DNA of 64,000 bases from NCBI GenBank assembly GCA_025399215.1, contig MU621123.1, positions 1-64,000 of the forward strand, written 5' to 3'. Source of the stretch: Globomyces pollinis-pini (Eukaryota; Chytridiomycota; Chytridiomycetes; Rhizophydiales; Globomycetaceae). Under the pieces are notes generated by a model. That model did no database searches. It saw only the letters and a list, made by a program, of their open reading frames with translations, and was not told the DNA's origin. A program made the position numbers and the translations under genes. This document shows positions 48,234 to 60,076 of the stretch, in pieces (position 1 is the stretch's first letter; every line of letters begins with the position of its first letter).

Positions 48234-51200
48234 ATGGAAGGTGTGAGACATTCAGTGGAATATCAATCTTCAGCTAGTGTCCGAAGTGATAATGACATTC
48301 AACGCGCAACATCACAATCAATTGCACCATCTGATAAGCAGAACAGTTCTCCAACAGTAACACCTAGAAGGATGCGATCAGAACCTTCAATATATAATGA
48401 AGAACATTCAGAACAAAGCGGTAAGATACCTGTGGAGACAAAATCATACAAAGACGAAAGCAATAGACAGTATATGGAAACGGAGAACAGAATTAGTTTA
48501 TCAAATAAATCAAAGGATAAATCAAAGGTTGGAAAGACGCGAATTCGTGGAAGGTCAGATGCAGTACCATATCAAAAGCCTCTACATAATAGAGAAGGTT
48601 CAGCAGATTCAATCCAAGTCAAAATATCTCACCCAAAACATCAGAGAATTTATGAACCTGCTAGTGCGAACTTTAGATCAGTACCTTACAATTACAATAC
48701 CAAACCAAAATCAAAACAACCTAAAAATCAAGTTAAAATTGATTCACCTTCTGAAGCGGTAAATTCATTATTTATAACTTTGAAATAGCTACCTAATGCG
48801 AATAGTGATGATATGCCTTCCAGTAGCCGAACCAATCCTATGGATTTATATGCTGCAATAAAGAACTCAGCTCCTGCACAAGATTTTAGTATACAAGGAA
48901 GTTCTTGGGATAGAAAAGAACCAAAATCTCAATGGACACCATTGCCACAGAACTCTCATCAAAATTATGTGGTAAACTCTGTGGATAGAGAACAATTAAA
49001 AGGATCAGTTGATTTAGAAGCTATACTTCCTCCTTTGGCTCCACGATATCCACCACAATCAAATCAGTATCAGCGTGAAAATAGAGAAGTTATTAAAGAC
49101 TCTGCGAGAGAATTGAAAGATAGAGATCAGGTGCGAGATACAAATGCGAGAGAAGGGCGAGAAAAGGAACGGGAGGAACAACGGGCTGTGAGAGATTCCC
49201 AAAAGTTCGAAGAGCAAAGACCAGTTAGAGAGCATCAAAAAGACAAAGAGACTACCAGGGATGCCAGAGAGCACCAAAGGGAGAGAGAAGACTCTAGACA
49301 ACACCCAAAAGATCATAATAGGGCTAAGAGTCCAAGAAAATCGAATAATGTTGAATCTACAGACAAAGAGATGGAATATGCAGAAGAAGGAAGAGTTATT
49401 AAACCGAGTACACCTCCTCCAAGAAAGAGTCCAACCAGGAAAAGAAGAGAGAACAATGATTCGGATAGCGACAGTGACAGAGGATCCGTGACCAAGGTTA
49501 AAAGCCCGACCAGGTTAACTGACAACGATGAACAAGAGGGAACTAAGCAGAAAGGCAAAAGAAATCAAATCGATGTTGCAATACTAAACTCATCAAAAGA
49601 TGTTGACTCTCCAATATCTCCTGAACATTCACCCCCACGTTACAAACCTCAAAAAAAGTATCAGCAAGATAATGATCAAGAGCACTCTGATGACTCTCGA
49701 ACCGATCAAAGAGCTCGTAGCCCAAAGAAAACTGCCATCGACAATGAGTCAACAAGAGAATACGAAACAAAAAGTCGAAGAAACAAGACGGATAGCATTG
49801 ATGATCAAAATGAGGAACGTTATTCCAGAATTGCTTCTCATGATGGACCGAAAAGTGGTAAAAAATCCACGACCGATGATTATCAAGATATTCCTGTTGA
49901 TGAAGAAGTAGAAGATAGTCGACGAAAGAAAAATATACCAGCAAAGTTTTCAGAACCTGCATCTGAATTGACCAGTTTAGATAAGTCCGTTAAGCCAATT
50001 CCTCTCAAACCCGAAGTCTTATCAGCAATGAAAGCAAATGAGCCGCCTGTAACTATTATCCCGGGAATCAAACCCTTAGAGCAGCTACCTATGCTAAACA
50101 GCATAGTCAATTTTCATGCCGACGTAATTTTTTAAATGTAACATTCTTAGACAAATTTTGCACCACAGCCAAATGCTATACAACCATATAATCCAGTTAA
50201 CACTGTTGTATCACAAGAATTTGAATTGCAAAGATTATCGGCTATGCATACACTAGGAATCCTCGAAAGCGCTGATCGTATGATATTAGATATTTAACAA
50301 TTGTTATAGAGCCAAGATTGAATCGTATTACACAAATGACATCAAGGCTTTTAGGAAGAAGTTTATGTGTGTTAAGCTTAGTAGATACTGACAGAGTGTA
50401 TTGGAAATCAGTTTCTTGTACAGTTAATGGGCTGGTTCCAATCAAAGATGAAGCGAGGTAAAACTTTTGATGGTGCTTATACAACAGATATGAATCATTT
50501 TGTTCATGGGTTGTTCAAGATGAATCAAGTAGAGGCGTGACGATTCTGGATGCCAAAACAGATCCTAGATGTACACACATGAGGGTAAAATCACATAAAA
50601 TAAGTGTATAGATTAAACCTGGTCTCGAATTTTATGCTGGGGTGCCTTTATTGGTCGGGTAACGGTGCGATTAGCTAAAACGTAGTGGAAAGTATCGAAT
50701 CGGAGCTCTAAGTGTACAAGGTCCACCAGGGTCAAATATTAGCGTTATTGATATGAATATTCTTCATGAAATGGCCGTTTGGGCATCTGGTGAACTAGAT
50801 ACTATATCTGAGCAAAACAAACTTGAAACTAGTGAGGCAATGTTAAAAGCCAAAAATCAATTAAGTGTTATCGCTCATATGTCGAGAAAAAGTGACCAAA
50901 ACTTTGAAAGTCGCCTGCTAGAAAAGGTATAGTTTATTTGCTTTTAATGTTGTATAGTCACTGGGGCTGATCAAAGATGCCATTAAAGCGTCATGTGTTT
51001 TATTACTTAAATTAAACCCAGATCCTAAAGGATTTCAGAGCATGTTGCAGGCATATTCAACATCTACCACTTCACAGCTCGCAATTGGTAGTTCAATTTT
51101 TCAAGAATTATGTTCAATGACACTAAAGAAAGAATCATATAACGAACCTCTTCTTCTTGATAACTTAAAAACCGGACCAGTTACCAAGGATGTGGATACT

Positions 51201-52595
51201 TACCTTAGCAAAAAAATCAACAAATGCTTAAGCGAGACCGTTTATGGAAATAGTGGCCCAACAGCTATACTGGCTTGCTTTTTTGAAGGACAATATCGAA
51301 CCATTTCAAGCCTGGTATTATTGATAACTGACTGAATCGTAGGAAACCAATTTTATGAAATCTGTCATTCCAATCTTTTCTTCTGTGGTAGAAAAATTGG
51401 AATTAAGCGACTCATTAAATCAAACTACATCAGCCCTGTTGAAGAATATTAACAATGGTATAAGAAAACATGCGGTCCAGTTTGGAACTAGCCAAGGACT
51501 CGCGCCAGTTATACTTATGATCGAGCCAAAGTTTCCGCAAATCAAAGGGCTAGAGACCCGCTCAATTACGCATGGCTCAACAACTGAATTGGATGTACAA
51601 GGAACAGCATTTCAAAAAGAACTACCGATAAATGGACCAAAAGGGCAAGCACAGGCACAGGTTCTAACAAAAAGACAAGAAGTCGAAGCTGTGATGGGAG
51701 CCACCACTGAAATAAAGGGTGACATCACTGACGGACATCTAGTAAACGATAAACAGTCTGTAAATCCACACATTACTCCAATTGAATGCTTTGAAGTTAC
51801 CAATGATTTTTCACAAATATTGGATGTATTGGCTGAACGTTACAACCTTAAAAAACCGAAAAAAATTGGAAATCAATACCGTAACTTCATATCACTACTA
51901 ATTTTGAAGATATTTTAGCAAATTACGGCCCGGAAACTGGTACAGCGGATAACGTTGCTACATTTGCGCATGAATTATTTTTTTCCTTAGACGTATACAA
52001 TCAAAATAAGAGACGATGTTTAAAGGTACTAAATTTGTTCATTTTCATTGCTCTATTAGGTCCGAGTTGGTATACATAGCGACTTCATTCCTGTGGAAAT
52101 TGCCTCTGATAATCAAACAATGAAAGATCACACGCAAAATATTGGTAAATTCGATTTGATCTAATGTCATTAGTAAATGGGGCATACAAATTAGTAAAAT
52201 TCTCAGCTATAACATAATTCTATTAGGAATGCCAAGCGGAAACGATACTAGTGTCTGAAGTGTTTTACCATCAAACTAAAAATCATTGCTCTTATGAGTC
52301 AGGAAATACGATTGTCATTAGAGGGCAAGGTACTCTCGTAAATGTTACTTATACCAAAGGAATTTTTTCAACTTACAAATTAATTGGAAAATCCGAGGTG
52401 GAGGAAACTCAAGTACAACCTATTAAAGAAAATGGAGTCAATGACAAAGGATCATTAATTCTTGATAGAATTCCAGGACACCTACCAATATCGATTGATA
52501 CATCAGCCGTGGCATCGCCAACCAAATCGGACGGAAAAGTAGCACCTGAAATTGTATCTCCAAGCATCAAGAAAAAGGGATGTATCATGATGTAA
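48234..52595 (+). CDS. GAF domain plus degenerate class III cyclase, CaaX-ending
   Basis: The N-terminal ~620 residues are disordered and rich in Arg/Glu/Ser. A GAF domain (about 50210-50830) follows: LSAMHTLGILESAD, YESFCSWVVQDESSRG, FYAGVPLLVGSGKYRIGALS, a cyclic-nucleotide or small-ligand fold. A helical linker and a cyclase homology region (about 51480-52420) come next: FSQILDVLAERYNLKKPKKI, NVATFAHELFFSL, VRVGIHSDF, VNGAYKLECQAE, ILVSEVFY and a V-(R)G-x-G-type end. Key cyclase residues are lost: the two metal Asp positions read Glu (ILMIEPKF) and Asn (KKIGNQY), and the Arg in VNxAxR is Lys. The protein ends KKKGCIMM, a CaaX box expected to be prenylated. About ten short introns. Confidence 0.75.
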
Positions 52596-52829
52596 AGTTT
52601 AGCTCTATTTTGATTTTAATTGAATTGATGTAATATTGCACACGTTTTAAACTCGATTAAGATGAGGAATATACTGTAAATAGAATGTACAAAGAAGATC
52701 TACCATTTCTATTTAAACCTTTTGCTCTTGTGTTCTATTCCTGTTTAAGTTTGTGATCACCATAAAGGTTACACGGTTGATCGCCACTAACATTTTGTTC
52801 CAAGCCAAGCCAGAGAAAGTTTACCAATT

Positions 52830-53110
52830 ATGACATTACAAGAAGCACAAGAAATCCCACCAAACGTAAGAAACCAAATCATTGATCTTTTGTAAGAGTT
52901 TTGGTTGTTTAAATAAATAGAATGTTGGAAATCACTCGGTCAGTATCAAAGATCTCTTCTTCCATTTCAAATGAACATCACAATAAGATTAAACTCATTG
53001 CTACCAAGTTGGAAAATCATATCTTTCAGCACGGAGAAATTAATGGTTATGAGTATCTTGTTGATGAATGGTTATTCAAGATCAATCAAGTTCGCTGCAT
53101 AAATAATTGA
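52830..53110 (+). CDS. small KIX-like protein (MED15-like)
   Basis: Two exons join through an intron of about 29 nt (near 52893-52921). The ~85-residue product is helical: IPPNVRNQIIDLL, then IKLIATKLENHIF and YEYLVDEWLFKINQV. This spacing resembles the three-helix KIX domain of Mediator subunit MED15, which binds transcription activators. No other MED15 region is present. If correct it would be a stand-alone KIX protein; alternative helical folds cannot be ruled out. Confidence 0.45.
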
Positions 53111-53195
53111 CCACAAAATAATAATATATACAGATTGCTTTAGAATACTCATATTGGCAACATTTTTCACAGTTTGAATTTATCCTATAGATTTA

Positions 53196-55215
53196 TTATA
53201 AGCGTAACATTTCGGGTTTCGATTTAACTTTCTCCTGAACAATTTTATCTGTTTTACCAATTACTTTTGCCTGGCCTTTTCCAAACTTCTTCTTTGAAGA
53301 ATTCGAATCAACTACAAGTGTAACATTACGTTGCTTCATCAACTGGCTCATAGCTTTGTCTTTTGTCACTTGGTGAGATAACTTGTCATCTTTCTGATAC
53401 AGTTGTTTAGCCTTTTCTTTTTCAAGCTTCTCCTTTCTTGCTATTCGCTTCGCTTTCATTCTTAGTCTCTTTTTATCCTTTTCGTCTAATTCCGCTTGGG
53501 ATTTGGCAACCTTTCCATCATAAACTTCTCTTGGCAAGGCTAATTTAGCATTTGAAACGTTTGCTGGTATGACTTCTTCCAATGAAATAGCTGGTACACT
53601 TGCAGTTGGTACCACTTCAACTTCTAGCGATGCTGGTTTTGGAGTGAAATGCCAGTTTGACAAAGCATCAAGTTGATAAGTCAGGTTATTATAAAGTTCG
53701 CTAATTTCTGCATGTTGTTTTTCAACTTCCAATTGGCGATCTGTCTTTACTTCATCCTTAGAAGTTTGCTTCTTATATTCATCTTCATAAACCTCAGCTA
53801 ATGACTTCTTGTTTTTTTCATCATCTAATTCCCATCTACGATTTGGATCATATACTGAATCTTTTGGAGGTGCTTTTCGAACAACATCGTCAAATGCCAT
53901 ATCTTTAATACGTTGGATGATCAAATCCGCCAACGTAGCTGTAGTTTCTTCAGTAATAACAGGAACTGGTTTAACAGCAATATCAACCTATAGTGTCAGT
54001 AAAGTCAAACAATTACATCAAGGTCCTCTTCCAGCAAGGAGTTCATAGGTCTCTGCTTTGAGTTGGCTTCACCTTTTAATGTCCAGTCTTTCTCAGCCAT
54101 ATTCTCGGTTTCAAATTGATCAATTTTGGCCTTCATTTTCAATTGTTGCTTTTCGAATGTAGAAAGATTATTTTTATCCATATCTATATCTTCTTCTTCT
54201 TCATCATCAAGCAAATCCATTGGCTGGTCGGCATCTTCATTCAAGTCTTCATTTTGCTCTTCTAATGGATCATCACCTTCAACTTCATTCAGATCTTCTT
54301 GAAGTTCTTCAGTACCATCTAATGGCTCCATATCGTCTCTCCATGTTTTTCTAGCTGACTTTGCAACTTTTGGTGCAACAAAAAAGTCATCGTAATGAAT
54401 CTCTATCAAAATTAATAATTGCTCTCTATTTTGAAATGAAAAAAAAATTCGATAGAATAAAATAAGTTCACATACCATTGGCATTATCTTCATCATCAAA
54501 CAACCCATCAGCCATATCTAACCATTAAAAATAGAATAAATGTACCTTGGCCAACCGAAAAAATATCGTTTTCATTTGCGGTTGAATCAACAATATCATC
54601 TTCTTCTTCATCGTCTTTGGATGGTCCCTTGTTTAATTTTTTTGCCAATTTCAAATCTTGAGCTTCACCCATTGTAGCAAATTTTTCGAATTCTTCAAGA
54701 GAAAAGAAATCATCATCTACTTCGGATCTCTTTCTCTTTGGAGAAGTTTCTGTTTGATCTTCATTACTGTCATTCTCACTCTGTGAACCCTCAGCTTCTA
54801 AATCATCATCTTGGAATTCTTCATCTTCATCAAAATCGTCCATCTCTTCTAATTCGTCACTACTTTCATCTGAATTTGAGAGTCCTAACATAGCTTCGTA
54901 ATCATTTTCTGGCTTTACTCTTGGTTTAGGATCATTTGTTAGTGTATTCAAATAAATATTCATATTTTTAATTGCAGGAGTGTTCAATAGCTGAATCTGC
55001 TCCCATACTTGATTTAAATCCAAACCTTCAACGTATAATTCAGGTAAGAAAGATAGATTTGAGTTGGTAACATCCAATTTCTTTGATTTATCAAAATAAT
55101 GCTTTGATATTTTCAAGTAATCGTTGGACTTTTGATTGTCTTTTGTTAGAAACTTTTCGGGGTTTTGAATGGTTTCTTTAATGAAAGAGTGAATATCAAA
55201 GTCTTTGGTTGGCAT
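53196..55215 (-). CDS. MPP10: MPP10, U3 snoRNP / SSU processome protein
   Basis: MPP10 associates with IMP3 and IMP4 in the small-subunit processome and is needed for 18S rRNA maturation. Starting at 55215 (MPTKDFDIHSFIKETIQNPE), the exons carry long acidic stretches (DEDEEFQDDD and others), the FFSLEEFEKF segment, DDFFVAPK, WTLKGEANSKQRPMNSLLEEDL, and the C-terminal block LADLIIQRIKDMAFDDVVRK, WELDDEKNKKSLAEVYEDEY with a Lys-rich tail. These are the conserved MPP10 elements in order. Introns near 54508-54540 and 53990-54014 join three open frames. Lengths are normal for fungi. Confidence 0.88.
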
Positions 55216-55588
55216 TCCAATTGAATTCTGGTAAAAAAAAAATAAAAAAAATAATGACAGAATGGTTTAGGATAAAATTATACCAACGTGTATACTCTGT
55301 AGAGAGTCTAGAAGAGAGTCGTTTTATCAGGAATATTCTGATAAATCTGAGCAAATGTTGAATTTGCAATAAAGTTTTATAAAACACGAATAAGCTTTCT
55401 GGTGGTATATAAGATATATAAAAACAAAGACTTTATCTTTACCATCTTTTACGCAATTATTAATTAAAAATACGTTCGAATTCTTCTTGTTGGTGTCTCA
55501 TGTGTACGTAGGTATCTCCATTGTTCGTCATTTCGACTTTCCACATATACAATTATTTATAAATCGACAATCCTGGTTTTCATCACTA
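55216..55588. other. divergent promoter region
   Basis: About 370 bp between the MPP10 start (minus) and the CLA4-type PAK start (plus). AT-rich, with a poly-A run near 55232-55250; no open frame or repeat supported. Confidence 0.45.
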
Positions 55589-57738
55589 ATGTCATCAACA
55601 ACTGTAGTTAGAAAGAAAGGAAACATTCTGATTCGTGATTCAGGATTACGGTCTTTTATATGGTCAAAACGATTTCTTCAACTAAGAGATCAAATGCTTA
55701 CAATTCATAAAAATGAAGTAACCGTCTTTATATTTAATCCATTCCATAGAATACTTACCAAGCAATGATGATAATTTTATTAAAAGAAGTGGACTCGGTT
55801 CAGAGATCAATACTAAAACCATACTGTTTTGAAGTTATAACCAAAGATAAATCCTTTTATTTTTCATGTGATACGGATTCTGAACTATATAGCTGGATAG
55901 AAGAAATTTATTCGGTAAATCATTTGTCCTCTGACTTTATAGCGTTCACCAAACGGAATTGCCTCTTCGGGACCAACAAATGTCCAACATAATGTACACG
56001 TTGGATACGATATGAACACAGGAACATTTGAGGTAAATGAGAATATTGGTTTCATATATCAGGGACTTCCCACATCTTGGAAAGCCATATTACAACAGTC
56101 ATCGATTTCCAAAGAAGAAATGGCAAATAATCCACAAGTTGTTTTGGATGTATTGGGATTCTTTGCAGGATCTTTATCTAGTCCAGATCCAAATTTAGCA
56201 TCACCTCACGCAAAACAACAGTCCGCTAACACATCCCAAGCAAACTTATTAAATTCCATGTCAAATGTACAATTACAAAATTCTAGCAATAATTTGATAA
56301 AAGAAAACATGGGATCATCAAGTGCTAGTATATCAGCGACAGTACCAACAAGTTTAGCAGCATCGAATACTGCACAAAGTAAATCATTCAACTTTCTTAC
56401 TTTACCAGCGTCATCACATCAATTGACAGAAGAAATCAAACCAAAAACAGATGCAGCAAACGTACCAAACAACACACAATCACCGATAGTAAGTTTGAGC
56501 TTATTGACCACCACAGAAAAAAATTGTCGTACCTCCCCCACCACCACTTCCTAACAAGAACATTGATGCTCTACCGCCAAGTAAAGAGCAAGATTTATCC
56601 AGCAAAAGTGCAGGTATAAAAAGATGTTTATAAATATTAGATGAAGGAAAGGAAGTATTGCCAGACCTTCCTCCAAAAGAGGAAACTAAAAGGAGACTAT
56701 CCCAATTACAAGATAATCAGTTAATGGAAGTGTTACGTAATAATTTATTTGCCCTCTAAATATTCTAGGTGGGATTGTTTCCAAGCAAGATCCAACCACA
56801 ATATACAGTAAACTCAAAAATGTTGGTCAAGGGTAACAAATTATACTTTTATCAATTAAATAGTGCATCTGGCTCAGTATATCTAGCTAAACATAACACA
56901 GATGGAAGTGTTGTGGCTATTAAAGAAATGCTAATGTCCCGACAACCGAGAAAAGATTTGATTATCAACGAAATTAATGTAATGAAGGAGATTGTTCATC
57001 CAAATATTGTAAACTTCGTTGATTGTTTCCTGGTGAAGGACAGTCTTTGGGTATTAATGGAGTATATGGAAGGAGGCATGCTTACAGATTTAATTGACAA
57101 AAATACCTTTACAGAGCCTCAGATTTCTACAATATGTTTGGAGGTATTTGGAATGCGGCTTACCTTGTAGACATTGCGTGGGTTGAACCACTTGCACTCT
57201 AAAAATATTATACACAGAGATATTAAAAGCGACAATGTACTACTAGATGCAAAGGGTCGTATTAAGATATGTAAGAATTAAGCTTGATTTACTTTTTTAG
57301 CTGATTTTGGATATTCCGCCAAACTGACTGTGGATAAATCTAGGAGAGCTACACTAGTAGGTACTCCATTCTGGATGGCCCCAGAAGTCGTTTCCCAAAA
57401 GGAGTATGGAACTAAAGTGGATATATGGTCACTAGGAATCATGGCCATCGAAATGATTGAAGGCCAACCGCCTTACATAGATGAAGACCCTCTAAAGGCA
57501 TTATATCTTATTGCAACTATTGGAACTCCCAGACTTCGTAAGCCTGAGGCATTAAGTACAACTTTACGAGACTTTTTAAAGAAGTCCTTGGAAGTTAACC
57601 CCACCAAAAGATTTAGTTCAGTAGAATTACTACAGGTAAAAATCAATCGATTAACGTCAGCATTCATTTTTCTTGATGGCAGCACCTACTTCCTCACTGA
57701 TTCCGATGATAGATGGACTTCGTAGGGATAGGAATTAA
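55589..57738 (+). CDS. CLA4: CLA4-type p21-activated kinase (PH + CRIB + kinase)
   Basis: This PAK responds to Cdc42/Rac and lipids to organise polarity. The PH domain reads [23 protein letters not shown] and [10 protein letters not shown]. The CRIB motif is [14 protein letters not shown], joining [11 protein letters not shown] Pro-rich linker ([12 protein letters not shown], about 56540) leads to the kinase: [12 protein letters not shown] (intron inside the glycine loop), [65 protein letters not shown] and RFSSVELL. Catalytic residues are present. The last exon HSFFLMAA ends at 57738. Short introns of about 25-60 nt are frequent. Confidence 0.88.
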
Positions 57739-57780
57739 GATATAGAAATATACAAACTCAACGCAATGAATTTTATGACC

Positions 57781-57830
57781 TTCTAATTGAAATCACTTTC
57801 TTTAATCTTCTAATTGAAATCACTTTCTTT
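57781..57830. repeat. 23-bp exact direct repeat
   Basis: TTCTAATTGAAATCACTTTC followed by TTT occurs at 57781-57803 and again at 57808-57830, 4 bp apart. It lies between the CLA4 stop and the CLPTM1 start, so it could mark a 3' UTR or promoter element. Confidence 0.92.
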
Positions 57831-57881
57831 TGAGTTTAATTTGGGCAAAACCAAAAACAATTTTTTAGAGTCTTTTTTACA

Positions 57882-60005
57882 ATGTCAGAACCATCCAACG
57901 CTCTGACTAGTGAGCCTGTACCGGCTACCAATAATCAACAAGAGCAGAACCAAGGGTTTTGGTCTAATATATTTAGCCAAGTTCCAAGGATGTTATTAAT
58001 GTATTTTTTAGCAAATTCAGCTATGAATATGTTCTTCAAGCCATCTGTTACTCCTACAACCACCGTTCCTGATGCTGCTCATCCTACAACTAATGAAATA
58101 GGAAATTTACATGCTGCTTGGAAATTAGGATCTTATATGGTATTGCAATTTATCTTTAAAACATCAGGATGTCTATTTCTACGCTGATTCAAATCCTACA
58201 TTTTCTAGTTTTGATGATGATTCCAAATTGATATACAAACAATCAAAAGTTAAATTTGGAGATTTCAATGATGTTCGTGAAGCTACTGTTACCATCCCAT
58301 GTACTCCCGAAATTCAAAATAATGGCTCACTATACGGACACTTTTATTTAACTAGACCTGGAAAATCTCCGTCATTTTATTCGAAAGAAGCTTCAGAATC
58401 AACTATTTATCATCGAAAATGTATTATCTAAATTTAATGACGTTCAATTTAGTATTAACTCGATATATGCCAAAAAAGAAAGTTATAAGAAAGAAGAACT
58501 TGATTAATGATGAAAATGAAGGCAAAGATGTTGAAGAGGATGTTGAAATACCAAATCAAATCGTCTCTTATTGGTGGCCAAACGTTACTATGAATATTGT
58601 TGCATTAGATAGTATGATCAATTTAAAATCACTACCACCAAAGATAATTCAACGTAATTATACATCGTGATAACTTTAGAAATTCGATTAGATGAAACTG
58701 GAACTCAATATTTTCCAATATTCTATACCAACGATTTTTGGATGCTCACTGAAAATTTAATGTTGATAAATTCCACAGTTCAGTACGCTTTATATGTTTA
58801 ATATGATTAGGGAATTGAATATGACTATTACATTTGAACCATTGTCAATGTGGAAATTTCAATTATATACCCAATTTGAAGAATCTTTTCGAATGCAAAC
58901 TGAAATGATGGGTGTGGATAAGTCCGAAACTGAGCAGATTAAAGTATGATTCGTTCCATATTTACAAATTAGCGTATGTTTTTGGATACAAATCCTATTT
59001 TGTTGGGTATTACAGTTTTGGTATCCGTTTTACATTCAGTATTTGATTTCCTTGCATTCAAGAATGGTAAAAAGATATTCACTTTTATTGAATTAGATAT
59101 TAAATTCTGGAAGGACAAAAAAGATATGGAAGGGCTATCATTTAGAGCCATTATATTAAATGTCATTTTTCAAACAATTATTTTCTTGTATTTACTTGAC
59201 AACGATACCAGTTACATGGTACTCTTTTCCACAGGTGCTGGATTATTAATTGAGTTTTGGAAAATCAACAAAACTGTCATTATCAAGGTTTTACTATTAT
59301 AGACACTAATATTAGCAAAAAGCAACATTTCCTTACTTGGATTTTATTGATCGATACAAGCCATCAAAATTAACAGCAAAAACTCAAAAATATGATCAAG
59401 TAACATAATTATTTTCTTAACCTTAGATGGCATTCAATTATTTGTCATATGCATTTTTCCCTTTGATGGTATTGTATACCATTTATTCTGTCATGTATGA
59501 GACTCATAAATCTTGGTACTCTTTTGTATTAGGAACACTTGTTGGTTTTGTATATACCTTTGGGTTTATCAGCATGACACCACAATTATTCATCAATTAC
59601 AAATTAAAATCGGTTGCAAATATGCCATGGAAAACTTTTATGTACAAGGCTTTAAATACCTTTATAGATGATCTGTTTGCTTTTGTCATTAAAATGCCAT
59701 GGTTACATCGTTTAGCATGTTTACGTGATGATATTGTATTTTTTGTTTATCTTTATCAACGATGGATTTATCCTGAAGATAAACGTAGAAGAAATGAATT
59801 TGGTCAAGTGGGTGAAGAAATTGGTGAGGATAATGATGATGAAAGTGAATCGGAAGGTGATGAACCTGTACCTAAAGCCATTAAAGAAGCTACAGAATCA
59901 AACTCAAAATTGGTTCACCGAAAAGCTCAGAAAGAGTCTACCACAACTACGACCACAACTGACAAGGAACAAAACAAACTACCAAACAGCAAGAAGACCA
60001 AGTAG
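57882..60005 (+). CDS. CLPTM1-family membrane protein
   Basis: CLPTM1/CLPTM1L proteins are multi-pass ER/Golgi membrane proteins involved in lipid scrambling and receptor traffic. The N-terminus is a soluble, Thr/Pro-rich lumenal region. Family motifs: SQVPRMLLMYFLANSAMNMFF, SYWWPNVTMNIV, LVSVLHSVFDFLAFKN, DIKFWKDKKDMEGLSFR, NVIFQTIIFLYLLDNDTSYM, KSWYSFVLGTLVGFVYTFGF and MPWKTFMYKALNTFIDDLFAF, ending with DDIVFFVYLYQRWIYP. About seven hydrophobic segments. The C-terminal tail is acidic then Thr/Lys-rich (about 59800-60000) and disordered. At least six introns, including one after FLAFKN. Confidence 0.88.
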
Positions 60006-60076
60006 CAAAAAACTAAATTTTATCAATTCAAAACTTCGTTTTAATAAAAAGCAAGTCAATCACAATCTTATGTTTA

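Noticed and set aside
49059..49962. Minus-strand frames across the 48-50 kb region
   Set aside because: Antisense shadows of the disordered N-terminus of the GAF gene; composition mirrors the Arg/Glu-rich repeats.
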